From Janibacter melonis (GTDB taxonomy: Bacteria; Actinomycetota; Actinomycetes; Actinomycetales; Dermatophilaceae), in contig NZ_JAJBZM010000001.1 in assembly GCF_020567375.1 (NCBI RefSeq), positions 789,935 through 853,934 of the forward strand: a stretch of DNA of 64,000 bases. The letters are read 5' to 3'. The position numbers and the translations under genes were made by a program. The notes beneath the pieces are model-generated. The model searched no databases. It was given only the letters and a program-made list of their open reading frames with translations, and was not told the origin of the DNA. Shown in pieces: positions 34,704 through 43,629 of this stretch (within the stretch, counting starts at the first letter, position 1; each line of letters opens with the position of its first letter).

Positions 34704-35957
34704 TCAGTCGGGGTAGCGCTCCGCGAGGGCGTCGGTCATCGGGTCCCACGTGTGGCCCCACACCCCCTCGCCGAGCCCGGCGCCGACCGCCGCGCCCTCG
34801 CCGACGTCCTCCTGCCAGTCGGTGAGGTCGCCGTCGCCGAGCCCGACGAGACCGCCGACGAGACCGCCGATGCCGGCGCTCGTGCCGACGACGACGTCGC
34901 GCTCCGGGCTCGGCGGGGTGTCGAGGACGATCTGGGTGCCCGGGGCGTCGGGCAGACCGGTCGCCTGCTGCAACCCGGTGAGCCCGTCGGTGGAGACGCT
35001 GTACGCCCGCATCTGCCCGGCGCCGGCCTCGGCGAGCACGCTCGCGCCGGTCGAGCCGTCGGCGCGCATCGCTGCGGCCTCGGCGGCGGTGGTCGGGTGG
35101 ATCCCTGCGGCGTCGAAGGTCACCGCGGGCTGGCCGGTGGCGAGCCCGGCGGCGGCGGCGAGCCCGCCGCCGAGGCTGTGCCCGGTGAAGGTGACCTCTC
35201 CCCCGGTCGCCGCCTGCACGTCGAGCCCGAGCTGCATCGCGGCCGTGTACTGCGGGTCGCCGGCGCCGAGGGCCTGCCGGCCGTTGGTCACCCAGTCCTC
35301 GCCCTCGACGCTGCCCTGGAAGGCGACGACGTAGCCGCCGTCCTCGGTGCGGAAGACGTAGGCCTGCGGGGTCGAGTCCGGGCCGAAGCGCGCGGGGTCG
35401 AGCCCGAGCTCGGTGAGCTCAGCGGCGCTGACCTCGGTGTACCCCTCGGGCAGCGCCGGCTGCTGGTAGCCGATGACGGGCACGCCGTGCAGCGGGTGCC
35501 TCGTGCCCTGGGCGTAGAAGGCCAGGCCCCACAGGTCCCGGTCGACGGGCTGGCCCTCGGTGCCGCGCACGTCGTCGTCGAAGGTGGACCCACCGGGCGG
35601 TGACTGGGGCGTGGGCCCCTGGGGCAGTCGTCCACCGCCGAAGGGGGCGACGGAGCCGCCTGCAGACCCGCTGGCTCTCCCGCCGACCTGCCCGCTCGCG
35701 TCCTGCTGCTCCTGGGCCTGGCGCTGCAGCTCTGCCGCCAGCGCGTCGAGCATCTGCGAGCACCGCTCGAGATCTCCTCGGGCACGCGCCCACCGGTGCG
35801 CGAAGCGCTCGAGGTCGTCTCCCTCCCAGGCGCCCTGGAGGGTGACGAGCTGGGCGCGACCGCTGTCACCGACCTGTGTCGTCTGCCGTGCCGTCGCCGT
35901 CAGCCGCGCGCTGATCTCGCGCAGGACGGCGGCGTCGGCGCCGTGCGTCAGCGTCAT
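34704..35957 (-). CDS. WXG100-like domain fused to an alpha/beta-hydrolase lipase domain
   Basis: A 417-residue protein. Residues 1-85 form two helices with a WEG turn at 44-46, as in WXG100/ESX-type proteins. A Gly/Ser/Pro linker covers about 88-125. Residues 140-350 look like a class 3 lipase/DUF2974 domain: VAFQGSVEGEDW, nucleophile GHSLGGG with Ser at 261, FDAAG with a candidate acid at 282, and a possible His at 402. A glycine-rich hydrophobic stretch spans 356-376. It may be a type VII-secreted lipase; this is inference. No EssC/EccC ATPase or obvious immunity gene is adjacent. It interrupts the commonly adjacent gltX and FAH-family genes. Confidence 0.7.
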   Translation of the reverse strand: MTLTHGADAAVLREISARLTATARQTTQVGDSGRAQLVTLQGAWEGDDLERFAHRWARARGDLERCSQMLDALAAELQRQAQEQQDASGQVGGRASGSAGGSVAPFGGGRLPQGPTPQSPPGGSTFDDDVRGTEGQPVDRDLWGLAFYAQGTRHPLHGVPVIGYQQPALPEGYTEVSAAELTELGLDPARFGPDSTPQAYVFRTEDGGYVVAFQGSVEGEDWVTNGRQALGAGDPQYTAAMQLGLDVQAATGGEVTFTGHSLGGGLAAAAGLATGQPAVTFDAAGIHPTTAAEAAAMRADGSTGASVLAEAGAGQMRAYSVSTDGLTGLQQATGLPDAPGTQIVLDTPPSPERDVVVGTSAGIGGLVGGLVGLGDGDLTDWQEDVGEGAAVGAGLGEGVWGHTWDPMTDALAERYPD

Positions 35958-36016
35958 CGCCGCTCCTCACCCCGGGGTCGCGTGCACCGTAACCAGGGGG
36001 TGAGGGCGGGCGCGAT

Positions 36017-36030
36017 GGGGAGGACTCCCC
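36017..36030 (-). terminator. Short hairpin after the FAH-family gene
   Basis: GGGGAG and CTCCCC form a 6-bp stem with a 2-nt loop just past the stop codon. The same core recurs after the SixA gene. Confidence 0.4.
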
Positions 36031-36037
36031 TGTCGTG

Positions 36038-36814
36038 TCAGTCCTCGGCGGCGACGAAGGGGTTGGACAGGGTCCCGATCTGGGCGATCTCGACCTCGAC
36101 CCGCTGCCCGGCGACCACCCGGCCGACACCCGCGGGGGTGCCGGTGAGGATGACGTCGCCGGGCAGGAGGGTGAAGGCCTTGCTCGCGTAGGAGACGAGC
36201 TCGGCGACGCCGTGCACCATGTCCGAGCTGTGCCCGTCCTGGGCCACCTCGCCGTCGAGCGTGGTGACGATGTCGACGGACTGCGGGTCGAGGTCGGTCT
36301 CGATCCACGGCCCGAGCGGGCAGAAGGTGTCCAGGCCCTTGGCCCGGGCCCACTGCCCGTCACCGCGCTGGAGGTCGCGCGCGGTGACGTCGTTGGCGAT
36401 CGTGTAGCCGAAGATCACCTTCCGCACCTCCTCGGGCTCGATGTCCTTGCACATCCGCCCGATGATCACCGCAAGCTCTCCCTCGAAGGAGACCTCTTTC
36501 GTGATCGGCGGGATGACGACGGGGTCGCCCGGGCCGACGACCGCGGTGTTCGGCACGAGGAACATCATCGGCTCGGCCGGGACCTCGTTGCCCATCTCCG
36601 CGGCGTGGTCGGCGTAGTTGCGCCCGATCCCGATGATCTTGCTGCGCGGGATCACGGGCGCGAGCAGCCGCACCTCCTCGACCGTCGTCGTCCGTCCGGT
36701 CAGCTCGATCCGCTGGTAGAGCGGGTCGCCGCTGACCTCGGCGATCTTCGTCCCGTCGCCGTCGACCAGGCCGTAGACCGGGTCATCTCCTGTGGTGTAC
36801 CTCGCGATGCGCAC
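36038..36814 (-). CDS. Fumarylacetoacetase (FAH)-family hydrolase
   Basis: A 258-residue protein with the FAH fold. IIGIGRNYADHAAEMG precedes the metal triad: Glu residues in FEGELAVIIG and Asp in NDVTARDLQ. It ends with LLPGDVILTGTPAGVG. Family members hydrolyse or decarboxylate 2-oxo acid derivatives, and the substrate here is unknown. A gene of this family lies directly upstream of gltX in many actinobacteria. TAGGGT lies 6 nt before the GTG start, so the mRNA is probably leaderless. Confidence 0.88.
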   Translation of the reverse strand: MRIARYTTGDDPVYGLVDGDGTKIAEVSGDPLYQRIELTGRTTTVEEVRLLAPVIPRSKIIGIGRNYADHAAEMGNEVPAEPMMFLVPNTAVVGPGDPVVIPPITKEVSFEGELAVIIGRMCKDIEPEEVRKVIFGYTIANDVTARDLQRGDGQWARAKGLDTFCPLGPWIETDLDPQSVDIVTTLDGEVAQDGHSSDMVHGVAELVSYASKAFTLLPGDVILTGTPAGVGRVVAGQRVEVEIAQIGTLSNPFVAAED

Positions 36815-36837
36815 GGGGTCACCCTAGTTCGAGGCCC

Positions 36838-37743
36838 TCACAGCTCGGCGACGACGGCCGTGGCCATCCGTGCGTAGCCCTCGTCCGTGGGGTGGATGTC
36901 GCCCTGGCTGCAGTAGTACGTCCAGTCGCAGATGAGCGAGACGTTGCGCGGGAGGGTGCCGAAGGACGCGCTCTTGCGCGGACGCCAGCTGTCCGTGTGG
37001 AAGTACGTCGAGACCTTCGCGACGTCGGCGCGGCCCTCGAAGGCGGCGAAGGAGACGACGCCGGTGAGCAGGTGCGAGAAGATGAGCGACTGCTTGGCGG
37101 TCTCCTGGCCGGCGGCACCCTTGACCCACTCGCCGAGGAAGACGTCGTAGTTGTCGAGCACGACGATCTGGGCGTTCGGGGCGGCGGCGCGCAGCCGGCG
37201 CACGATCTCGGCGAGGTTGGTCGTCAGCGTCGTCGTCGCCTTCTGGATGCACTCGGCGTCGACCGAGCCCGAGCGGGCGCAGGGGACGACGTCGTTGCCC
37301 CCGAGGCTGAGGGTGATGGTGCGGACGTTCGTGCGGCCCTTCATGAAGGCCTCGGCGCGCGCCATCTGGCTGCCCTCGCCGTAGTCGCAGCGCCCGCCCT
37401 TGAGGAAGGTCGTGCTCGTCTCGCCGCTGCAGCCGAAGGTGCGGATGTCGGTGTTGCGGTTCGTCGCGCGGACCGCCTTGAGGACGGCGCCGTTGTACCC
37501 GGCGCGCGGCTGGTCCTTCGTCTGCGGCTGGTAGCCCATCGAGAGGGAGTCGCCGAGGCTCATGTAGTAGCCGTAGGGGCCGGGCGGGTTGATCGGGGCC
37601 GCCGGGGCGGCCGCGCCGGTCACGCGCTCGGAGTGGGTCGGCAGCGCCTGGACGGCCCCGGCTCCGAGACCGAGGGCTGCGGCCGCCGCGACGAGCGCGG
37701 CGGTGGTCCGGGAGCGGGCGAAGGGGTGAGCACGACGCGGCAT
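36838..37743 (-). CDS. Secreted SGNH/GDSL hydrolase
   Basis: A 301-residue protein with a signal peptide: a basic start, then TAALVAAAAALGLGAGAVQA. The catalytic blocks are MSLGDSLSMGYQ (Ser), LGGND (oxyanion Asn) and DIHPTDEGY (Asp/His). Six cysteines in the mature part suggest disulphides, as in secreted actinobacterial GDSL lipases. It probably hydrolyses ester bonds of lipids or polysaccharide acyl groups outside the cell. ATG 37743 is chosen over 37755 because GGAGG is 5 nt upstream of it. Confidence 0.85.
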   Translation of the reverse strand: MPRRAHPFARSRTTAALVAAAAALGLGAGAVQALPTHSERVTGAAAPAAPINPPGPYGYYMSLGDSLSMGYQPQTKDQPRAGYNGAVLKAVRATNRNTDIRTFGCSGETSTTFLKGGRCDYGEGSQMARAEAFMKGRTNVRTITLSLGGNDVVPCARSGSVDAECIQKATTTLTTNLAEIVRRLRAAAPNAQIVVLDNYDVFLGEWVKGAAGQETAKQSLIFSHLLTGVVSFAAFEGRADVAKVSTYFHTDSWRPRKSASFGTLPRNVSLICDWTYYCSQGDIHPTDEGYARMATAVVAEL

Positions 37744-37866
37744 GGCGTCCTCCATCTGACAGGGGGTGGCGGCCGCGTCCTCGCAGGTCGGCGGCGGTGG
37801 CGGTGCCTCACCCTAAGCCGCGGCAGGGCGGTCCGCAGGCCGTTCCGACGGAACTACCCTGGAGGG

Positions 37867-38730
37867 GTGACGGCTCCCCCTTCGACCCTCGTGCCGCGGG
37901 AGCAGTGGCTCCCGCTGGCCCGGGCCCACGAGGAGGCCGTCGACGCCCTCACGGCGGGGCACCGCGAGCGCCGGGCGCGTGGCGAGAAGCACCCCGTCGA
38001 GGACTTCCTCTTCGACTACTACCGCCATCGCGTGGGTCACCTGCGCCGCTGGCACCCGGGCCACGGGGTCGTGCTCGGGGACGCACCGGAGTACCAGGGG
38101 CGCACGGGCTACGTCGTGCAGGACGGGGCCGCCGAGGTGGACCTCGACGAGGTGCTCGAGCGCCGGGGCGCGTCCGTCGAGCGCGTGCGCACCCTGCTCA
38201 CGGCGACCCTCGGACGACCCGCCCACCTCGGCTGCTTCGGGATGCACGAGTGGGCGATGGTCTACCGGCTCGCGCCCGGCGAGCAGCGGCACGAGCAGCT
38301 GCCGCTGCGCCTGGGTCAGGCCGCGACCGACGAGGTCGTCGAGCGCTCCACGGTGCGGTGCAGCCACTTCGACGCGTACCGCTTCTTCACCGAGCCGGCC
38401 CGACCGCTCAACGCGCTGCGCCCGACCCGCGAGGCGCAGGTCGCGATGGAGCAGCCGGGCTGCCTCCATGCGGGGATGGACCTCTACAAGTGGTGCTTCA
38501 CGCTCGCGCCGCTCGTGCCCTCCGCGCTGACGCTCGACGCCTTCCTCCTCGCCCGCGAGATCCGCGTGCTCGACATGCAGGCCAGCCCCTACGACGTCAG
38601 CGCGTTCGGCCTCGACGCCGTGGCGGTCGAGACGCCCGCGGGGCGGGCGGAGTACGCGCGGCGCCAGCGCGACTTCGCCGTGCGCTCGGACGCCCTGCGA
38701 CGACGGCTGCTCGAGGCGCTGCCGGCCTGA
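37867..38730 (+). CDS. Conserved actinobacterial protein, often labelled 3-methyladenine DNA glycosylase
   Basis: A 287-residue protein rich in conserved blocks: KHPVEDFLFDYYRHR, RRWHPGHG, LGCFGMHEWAMVYR, CSHFDAYRFFT, QPGCLHAGMDLYKW and ASPYDVSAFG. I recall this family from actinobacterial genomes, where automatic annotation often calls it 3-methyladenine DNA glycosylase. I see no helix-hairpin-helix or AAG-type signature to support that. Many His, Cys and Glu residues in the motifs suggest metal binding. The GTG lies 6 nt after TACCCT, suggesting leaderless transcription. It is convergent with pucR. Confidence 0.6.
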   Translation: MTAPPSTLVPREQWLPLARAHEEAVDALTAGHRERRARGEKHPVEDFLFDYYRHRVGHLRRWHPGHGVVLGDAPEYQGRTGYVVQDGAAEVDLDEVLERRGASVERVRTLLTATLGRPAHLGCFGMHEWAMVYRLAPGEQRHEQLPLRLGQAATDEVVERSTVRCSHFDAYRFFTEPARPLNALRPTREAQVAMEQPGCLHAGMDLYKWCFTLAPLVPSALTLDAFLLAREIRVLDMQASPYDVSAFGLDAVAVETPAGRAEYARRQRDFAVRSDALRRRLLEALPA

Positions 38731-38734
38731 CGCC

Positions 38735-39907
38735 TCAACCGGCGAGGGTGAGCCCGAGGTGCAGCTCGAGGCGGTCGCGGCCGTCGGCGAGGGAGAGCCC
38801 GGTGACGCGCTCGACCCGTGAGAGCCGGGCGTAGACGCTCTGCCGGTGCAGCCCGAGGGTGCGCGCCGTCACCGCGACCGACCCGGCGGCGTCGAGGTAG
38901 GTGCGCGCCGTGCGCACGAGGTCGGGGTCGCCGGCGTCGAGCAGGGCGCGCACGCCGGGGGTGAGGGCGGCCGAGACGACCTCCGCCGCGGCCGGCCCGC
39001 CGAGCAGACGGCGCACGCCGAGGTCGGACCACCACGCGCTGACCGGACCGGTCGAGCCCTGGCCGACGGCCGCCACCGCGGCACGGGCCTGCTCCCACGA
39101 CCGAGTGGCCTCGGCGAGCGGCGCCGGGTCGCCCACGCCGACGACGAGCTCGTCGGCGGGCAGGTGGCGCGAGACCGCGCGCACGGCCTGCTCGACGACG
39201 GCCTGCGCCTCGGCGCGGGCCCGCTCCTGCGGCACGGGGACGACGAGCACGCTGCGGCTGTCGCGGTCGGCGACGCCCACCCGTCGGGGCAGCCCGCCCC
39301 AGCCCTGGAGGTGCTCGGGCACGACGGACCCCCCGCGTCGCCCGACGACCGCGACGACGGCCCGCGTCGCCGGGTCGACGCCGAGGTCGTGCGCGAGGGC
39401 CCGGGCCGCGGCGTCCTCGGTGGAGCGGGTCGCGTCGAGCAGCTCGTGGACGAGACGCCCGGTCTCGCGACGGGTGACGACGAGCCGGGCGATGATCTCG
39501 CCGGCCTGCTCGGCGAGCACCTCGGCCTCGTGCACCCGCTCGGCGTTGATCTGGACCCCGTCGGGCTCGATGGCCCACAGGTAGCCCTGCACGACCCCAC
39601 GCCCCCAGGCGGGCAGGCAGAGCCGGGGGTGCGTCCCGCGCTCGGGGTTGGCGGGGATGCGCACCGGCCCGCGGGCGTGGGCGATGCCGAAGCCCTCGAA
39701 CCACTCGCGGGTCTGCGCGCTCGCGCCCCGCCCGAGGATCGTCTCGGTGCGCACCGGGTCGGCCGCGTCGGGCTGAGCGGCGAAGGCGAGCAGGCGGAAG
39801 CGCCTGTCCTCCAGCGTGACCGGCGCCTCGAGCAGGCCGGAGACCTCGTCGACGACGTCCTGCACGTCGGCCACGGGCGGGTCCCCCTTCGCTCTCGGCT
39901 CGGTCAT
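38735..39907 (-). CDS. PucR-family transcriptional regulator, likely of putA
   Basis: A 390-residue protein. An N-terminal sensing region is followed by a GGDEF-like middle region and the C-terminal PucR helix-turn-helix: RTARTYLDAAGSVAVTARTL, then LHRQSVYARLSRVERVTGL. Divergent from putA, it is probably the proline-responsive regulator of proline use; this role is from context. A perfect 28-nt palindrome overlaps its start codon, so autoregulation is likely. It ends 4 nt from the convergent neighbour. Confidence 0.85.
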   Translation of the reverse strand: MTEPRAKGDPPVADVQDVVDEVSGLLEAPVTLEDRRFRLLAFAAQPDAADPVRTETILGRGASAQTREWFEGFGIAHARGPVRIPANPERGTHPRLCLPAWGRGVVQGYLWAIEPDGVQINAERVHEAEVLAEQAGEIIARLVVTRRETGRLVHELLDATRSTEDAAARALAHDLGVDPATRAVVAVVGRRGGSVVPEHLQGWGGLPRRVGVADRDSRSVLVVPVPQERARAEAQAVVEQAVRAVSRHLPADELVVGVGDPAPLAEATRSWEQARAAVAAVGQGSTGPVSAWWSDLGVRRLLGGPAAAEVVSAALTPGVRALLDAGDPDLVRTARTYLDAAGSVAVTARTLGLHRQSVYARLSRVERVTGLSLADGRDRLELHLGLTLAG

Positions 39908-39950
39908 CTCGTCAGACAGATGTCTGACGAGATGGACGCATCGTCAGACA
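39906..39950. promoter_or_regulatory. Operator region between pucR and putA
   Basis: 39906-39933 is a perfect palindrome with 13-nt arms ATCTCGTCAGACA and TGTCTGACGAGAT around GA. The half-site CGTCAGACA occurs again at 39942-39950. The palindrome covers the pucR ATG, and the extra half-site lies about 32 nt before the putA -10 hexamer. Confidence 0.75.
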
Positions 39951-39994
39951 CGTGATGATGGCACGCCGTCCTGGACAGGCCTACCGTCGAGAGC

Positions 39995-42900
39995 ATGACG
40001 ACTCCTCCCACGACCCGGACCGCCACCGACGCCGGCTCCGAGCACGGCTCGGACCGCGCCGTCGCCGAGCTGCTCGCCCTGGCCGACGACGCCGTCGCCC
40101 TCGCCGACCGCTGGGCCGCCGCCACCGAGGCGGGGCAGACGAAGAAGGAGGCCGCGACCACCGGTCAGCTGGCCTCCCTCCTCTCCGACCAGGCCGGCCT
40201 CGACCTCGCCGTGCGCTTCGTCGACAAGGTCGTGCGCCCCGAGGACCGCGCGGTCGCCGCGAAGGAGCTCGCCTCCCTCTCCGCCTCCGACGCCGCCTTC
40301 CTCGGCACCGTCGACAAGACCCTGCTGCGCGCCGGCGCCCTCGCGGCCCGCGTCGCCCCCGGTGTCGTCGTGCCCGTCGCCCGGGCCCGCATGCGTCAGA
40401 TGGTCGGCCACCTCCTCGTCGACTCGCGCGACCCCGCGCTCGGCAAGCACCTCGCGGCCGCCCGCGAGGAGGGCTTCCGGCTCAACATCAACCTCCTCGG
40501 CGAGGCCGTCCTCGGCGAGGACGAGGCGGCGACCCGCACCGAGCGCACCCGCCAGCTGCTCGAGCGCGCCGACGTCGACTACGTCTCGATCAAGGTCTCC
40601 TCGCTCGTGAGCCAGATCGTCACGTGGGACACCGAGGGCACCGTCGCGCGCTGCCTCGAGCGGCTGCGCCCGCTCTACCGCGTCGCCGCGCAGTCGAGCC
40701 CGCGCAAGTTCGTCAACCTCGACATGGAGGAGTACCGCGACCTCGACCTCACCCTCGAGGTCTTCGAGCAGATGCTCTCCGAGCCCGAGTTCGCCGACCT
40801 CGAGGCGGGCATCGTCCTGCAGGCCTACCTGCCCGACGCCCTGCCCGCGATGGAGCGGCTGATCGACTTCGCCCGTCGGCGTCGCGCAGCCGGCGGCGCC
40901 GGGATCAAGATCCGGCTCGTCAAGGGCGCGAACCTCGCCATGGAGCAGGTCGAGGCCCAGCTGCACGACTGGGAGCAGGCGCCCTACGGCAGCAAGCCCG
41001 AGGTCGACGCCAACTACCTGCGCTGCGTGGAGCGCGCCCTGCGCGAGGACGCCGTCGAGGCGGGCGTGCGCATCGGCGTCGCGAGCCACAACCTCTACGA
41101 CGTCGCGAGCGCCCACCTGCTCGCCGTGCGCCGGGGCGTGAGCGCGGCCCTCGACGTCGAGATGCTCCAGGGCATGTCGCCGAGCCAGGCCCGCGCGGTG
41201 CGCGACACCGTGGGCACGGTCATCCTCTACACCCCGGTCGTCGACCCCCGTGACTTCGACGCCGCGGTCTCCTACCTCGTGCGCCGCCTCGAGGAGAACG
41301 CCTCGCCGGAGAACTTCCTCCACGCCTTCTTCGCCGAGGGCGACCCGGCCGCGATGCCCGACCAGGAGATGCGCTACCGCCGCAGCATCACCGACATCCC
41401 GGCGACCTCCGTCGGCCCGCGCCGGGTGGCGCGCCGCGCGGAGATCGGCGAGACCTTCCACGGCACCCCCGACTCCGACCCGGCCCTGCCGGTGAACCGC
41501 GAGTGGGCGGCGCGCGCCGTCGCCGCGGGCGCCCCGACCCTCACCGCGCCGCACCTCGCCTCCGTCGAGGCCGTCGACGAGGTCGTCGAGCGGGCGAAGG
41601 GGGCGCACGCCGGCTGGGCGGGGCGTCCCGCCGCCGAGCGGGCCGCAGTGCTGCGCCAGGCAGCCCGTGAGCTCGACGGCCGCCGCGAGCAGCTGCTCGC
41701 GGTCATGGCCGCCGAGGCGGGCAAGACCGCCGCCGAGGGCGACCCGGAGATCTCCGAGGCCGCGGACTTCGCCGCGTACTACGCCGACCGGGCCCTCGAG
41801 CTCGAGGACGGGCCGATGACGGACGGGGCGCGGTTCACCCCGTCGCCCGTCACGCTCGTCACCCCGCCGTGGAACTTCCCCGTCGCCATCCCGATCGGCG
41901 GCGTGCTCGCGGCGCTCGCCGCCGGGTCGGCCGTCGTCATCAAGCCGGCGCCACAGACGCCCGGGTGCGTCGAGGTCGCCGCCGAGGCGCTCCACGCCGC
42001 CGGTGTGCCCGCCGACGTGCTGCAGGTCGTGCGCACCGACGAGGACGAGGTCGGGCAGCACCTCATCGCCCACCGCGACGTCCACACCGTCGTGCTCACG
42101 GGCGCGTCCGAGACCGCCGAGCTCTTCGCGGGCTGGCGCTCGGGCCGCGAGGGCGGCGCACGCGTCTACGGCGAGACCTCGGGCAAGAACGCGCTCGTCG
42201 TCACCCCGTCGGCCGACCTCGACCTCGCGGTCGCCGACCTCGTCTCCTCCGCCTTCGGGCACGCCGGGCAGAAGTGCTCCGCTGCCTCGCTCGGCATCCT
42301 CGTCGGGTCGGTCGCGAGCTCGGAGCGCTTCCGCCGCCAGCTCGTCGACGCGGTCCGCTCGATCAAGGTCGGCTACCCCGTCGACCTGTCGACGCGCATG
42401 GGCCCGGTCATCGAGGCGCCCCAGGGCAAGCTGCTGCGGGCGCTCACCACGCTCGAGCCGGGCGAGACCTGGCTCGTCGAGCCGACGCAGCTCGACGAGT
42501 CCGGTCGGCTGTGGTCGCCGGGCCTGAAGGACGGCGTCGCGCCGGGCTCCTTCTTCCACCTCACCGAGGTCTTCGGTCCCGTGCTCGGCCTCATGCGGGC
42601 GGACTCGCTCGACGAGGCCCTGGAGCTGCAGAACGCGACGGCCTACGGCCTGACCGGCGGCATCCACAGCCTCGACGCCCAGGAGGTCCAGGAGTGGACC
42701 GAGCGGGTGGAGGTCGGCAACGCCTACGTCAACCGGCACATCACCGGCGCGATCGTCGAGCGCCAGAGCTTCGGCGGCTGGAAGTCCAGCTCGGTCGGAC
42801 CGGGCGCCAAGGCCGGCGGCCCCAGCTACGTCGCCCAGCTCGGCACGTGGGCGCCGGAGGGTCTGCCGACGAAGGGGGCGAAGGTCTCCCCCGCCGTGCA

Positions 42901-43456
42901 GCGCACGGTGGACGGCCTCGTCCACGTCCTCGGCGATCGGGTCGACGCCGACGGTCGCGCGATGCTCGACGCCGCCCTGGCCAGCGACGCGCTCGCGTGG
43001 GAGCAGGAGATCGGGGTCGAGCACGACCGCACCGGGCTCACGGTGGAGAGCAACGTCTTCCGCTACCGCCCTGTGCCGCGCGTCGTCGTGCGCGCCGGTG
43101 CCGACGCGTCGGTCGCCGAGGTCGTGCGCCTCGTCGCCGCCGCCACCCTCACCGGCACGCCGGCCCTCGTGTCGGCGGACCCAGACCTGCGTCTGCCGGG
43201 CTCGCTCGGTCACGTGCAGGTCGTCACGGCGAGCGACGAGGACTTCGTCGCCGGGGCGGTCCAGCAGGCCGGTCCCGCCGGCCGGGTGCGCGTCGTCGGC
43301 ACGACGCCCGCAGCGCTCGCCGGGCTCGCGCCGACCGCTCTCACGGTGATCGACGGCCCGGTCCTCGCCAACGGCCGCCGCGAGCTGCTCACCTTCGTGC
43401 GCGAGCAGGCGATCAGCCGCACCCGCCACCGCTTCGGTCACGTCGAGCGCCACTGA
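39995..43456 (+). CDS. putA: Bifunctional proline dehydrogenase / delta-1-pyrroline-5-carboxylate dehydrogenase
   Basis: A 1153-residue protein. The proline dehydrogenase barrel spans about 60-470, with GFRLNINLLGEAVLG, IKVSSLVSQI, and a closing YRRSITDIPATSVGPRR-type flavin region. The aldehyde dehydrogenase spans about 500-1000, with TPPWNFPVAIPIGG, YGETSGKNALVV and catalytic Cys at about 761 in GQKCSAASLGI. A C-terminal ALDH-like domain of about 150 residues follows. It oxidises proline to glutamate. There is no N-terminal DNA-binding domain, so regulation falls to the PucR protein. TACCGT is 7 nt before the ATG. Confidence 0.96.
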   Translation: MTTPPTTRTATDAGSEHGSDRAVAELLALADDAVALADRWAAATEAGQTKKEAATTGQLASLLSDQAGLDLAVRFVDKVVRPEDRAVAAKELASLSASDAAFLGTVDKTLLRAGALAARVAPGVVVPVARARMRQMVGHLLVDSRDPALGKHLAAAREEGFRLNINLLGEAVLGEDEAATRTERTRQLLERADVDYVSIKVSSLVSQIVTWDTEGTVARCLERLRPLYRVAAQSSPRKFVNLDMEEYRDLDLTLEVFEQMLSEPEFADLEAGIVLQAYLPDALPAMERLIDFARRRRAAGGAGIKIRLVKGANLAMEQVEAQLHDWEQAPYGSKPEVDANYLRCVERALREDAVEAGVRIGVASHNLYDVASAHLLAVRRGVSAALDVEMLQGMSPSQARAVRDTVGTVILYTPVVDPRDFDAAVSYLVRRLEENASPENFLHAFFAEGDPAAMPDQEMRYRRSITDIPATSVGPRRVARRAEIGETFHGTPDSDPALPVNREWAARAVAAGAPTLTAPHLASVEAVDEVVERAKGAHAGWAGRPAAERAAVLRQAARELDGRREQLLAVMAAEAGKTAAEGDPEISEAADFAAYYADRALELEDGPMTDGARFTPSPVTLVTPPWNFPVAIPIGGVLAALAAGSAVVIKPAPQTPGCVEVAAEALHAAGVPADVLQVVRTDEDEVGQHLIAHRDVHTVVLTGASETAELFAGWRSGREGGARVYGETSGKNALVVTPSADLDLAVADLVSSAFGHAGQKCSAASLGILVGSVASSERFRRQLVDAVRSIKVGYPVDLSTRMGPVIEAPQGKLLRALTTLEPGETWLVEPTQLDESGRLWSPGLKDGVAPGSFFHLTEVFGPVLGLMRADSLDEALELQNATAYGLTGGIHSLDAQEVQEWTERVEVGNAYVNRHITGAIVERQSFGGWKSSSVGPGAKAGGPSYVAQLGTWAPEGLPTKGAKVSPAVQRTVDGLVHVLGDRVDADGRAMLDAALASDALAWEQEIGVEHDRTGLTVESNVFRYRPVPRVVVRAGADASVAEVVRLVAAATLTGTPALVSADPDLRLPGSLGHVQVVTASDEDFVAGAVQQAGPAGRVRVVGTTPAALAGLAPTALTVIDGPVLANGRRELLTFVREQAISRTRHRFGHVERH

Positions 43457-43466
43457 CCGGCGCTCG

Positions 43467-43517
43467 GTGAGCACGAATCGCCGCTACCCACCCGGCGTAG
43501 CGGCGATTCGCGCTCAC
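43467..43517 (+). terminator. putA terminator, long inverted repeat
   Basis: The arms are 21 nt long with one mismatch, around CGAATCGCCGCTAC and its complement, with a 9-nt loop. The repeat starts 10 nt after the putA stop. It has no T-run. Confidence 0.7.
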
Positions 43518-43537
43518 CCAAGCGGACAGAGCTCTTC

Positions 43538-43607
43538 GCTGGTCGAGGTGCGAGGGCCCTTTGCTGGTCGAGGTGCGAGGGCCCGCCAGGGCCTGAGCCT
43601 CGAGACC
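43538..43607. repeat. Dispersed intergenic repeat, copy A
   Basis: GCTGGTCGAGGTGCGAGGGC occurs twice in tandem and is followed by GCCTCGAGACC. This is the reverse complement of copies at 48753 and 56195. Confidence 0.7.
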
Positions 43608-43629
43608 ACTGACCCTCGCGACCCCTGCC

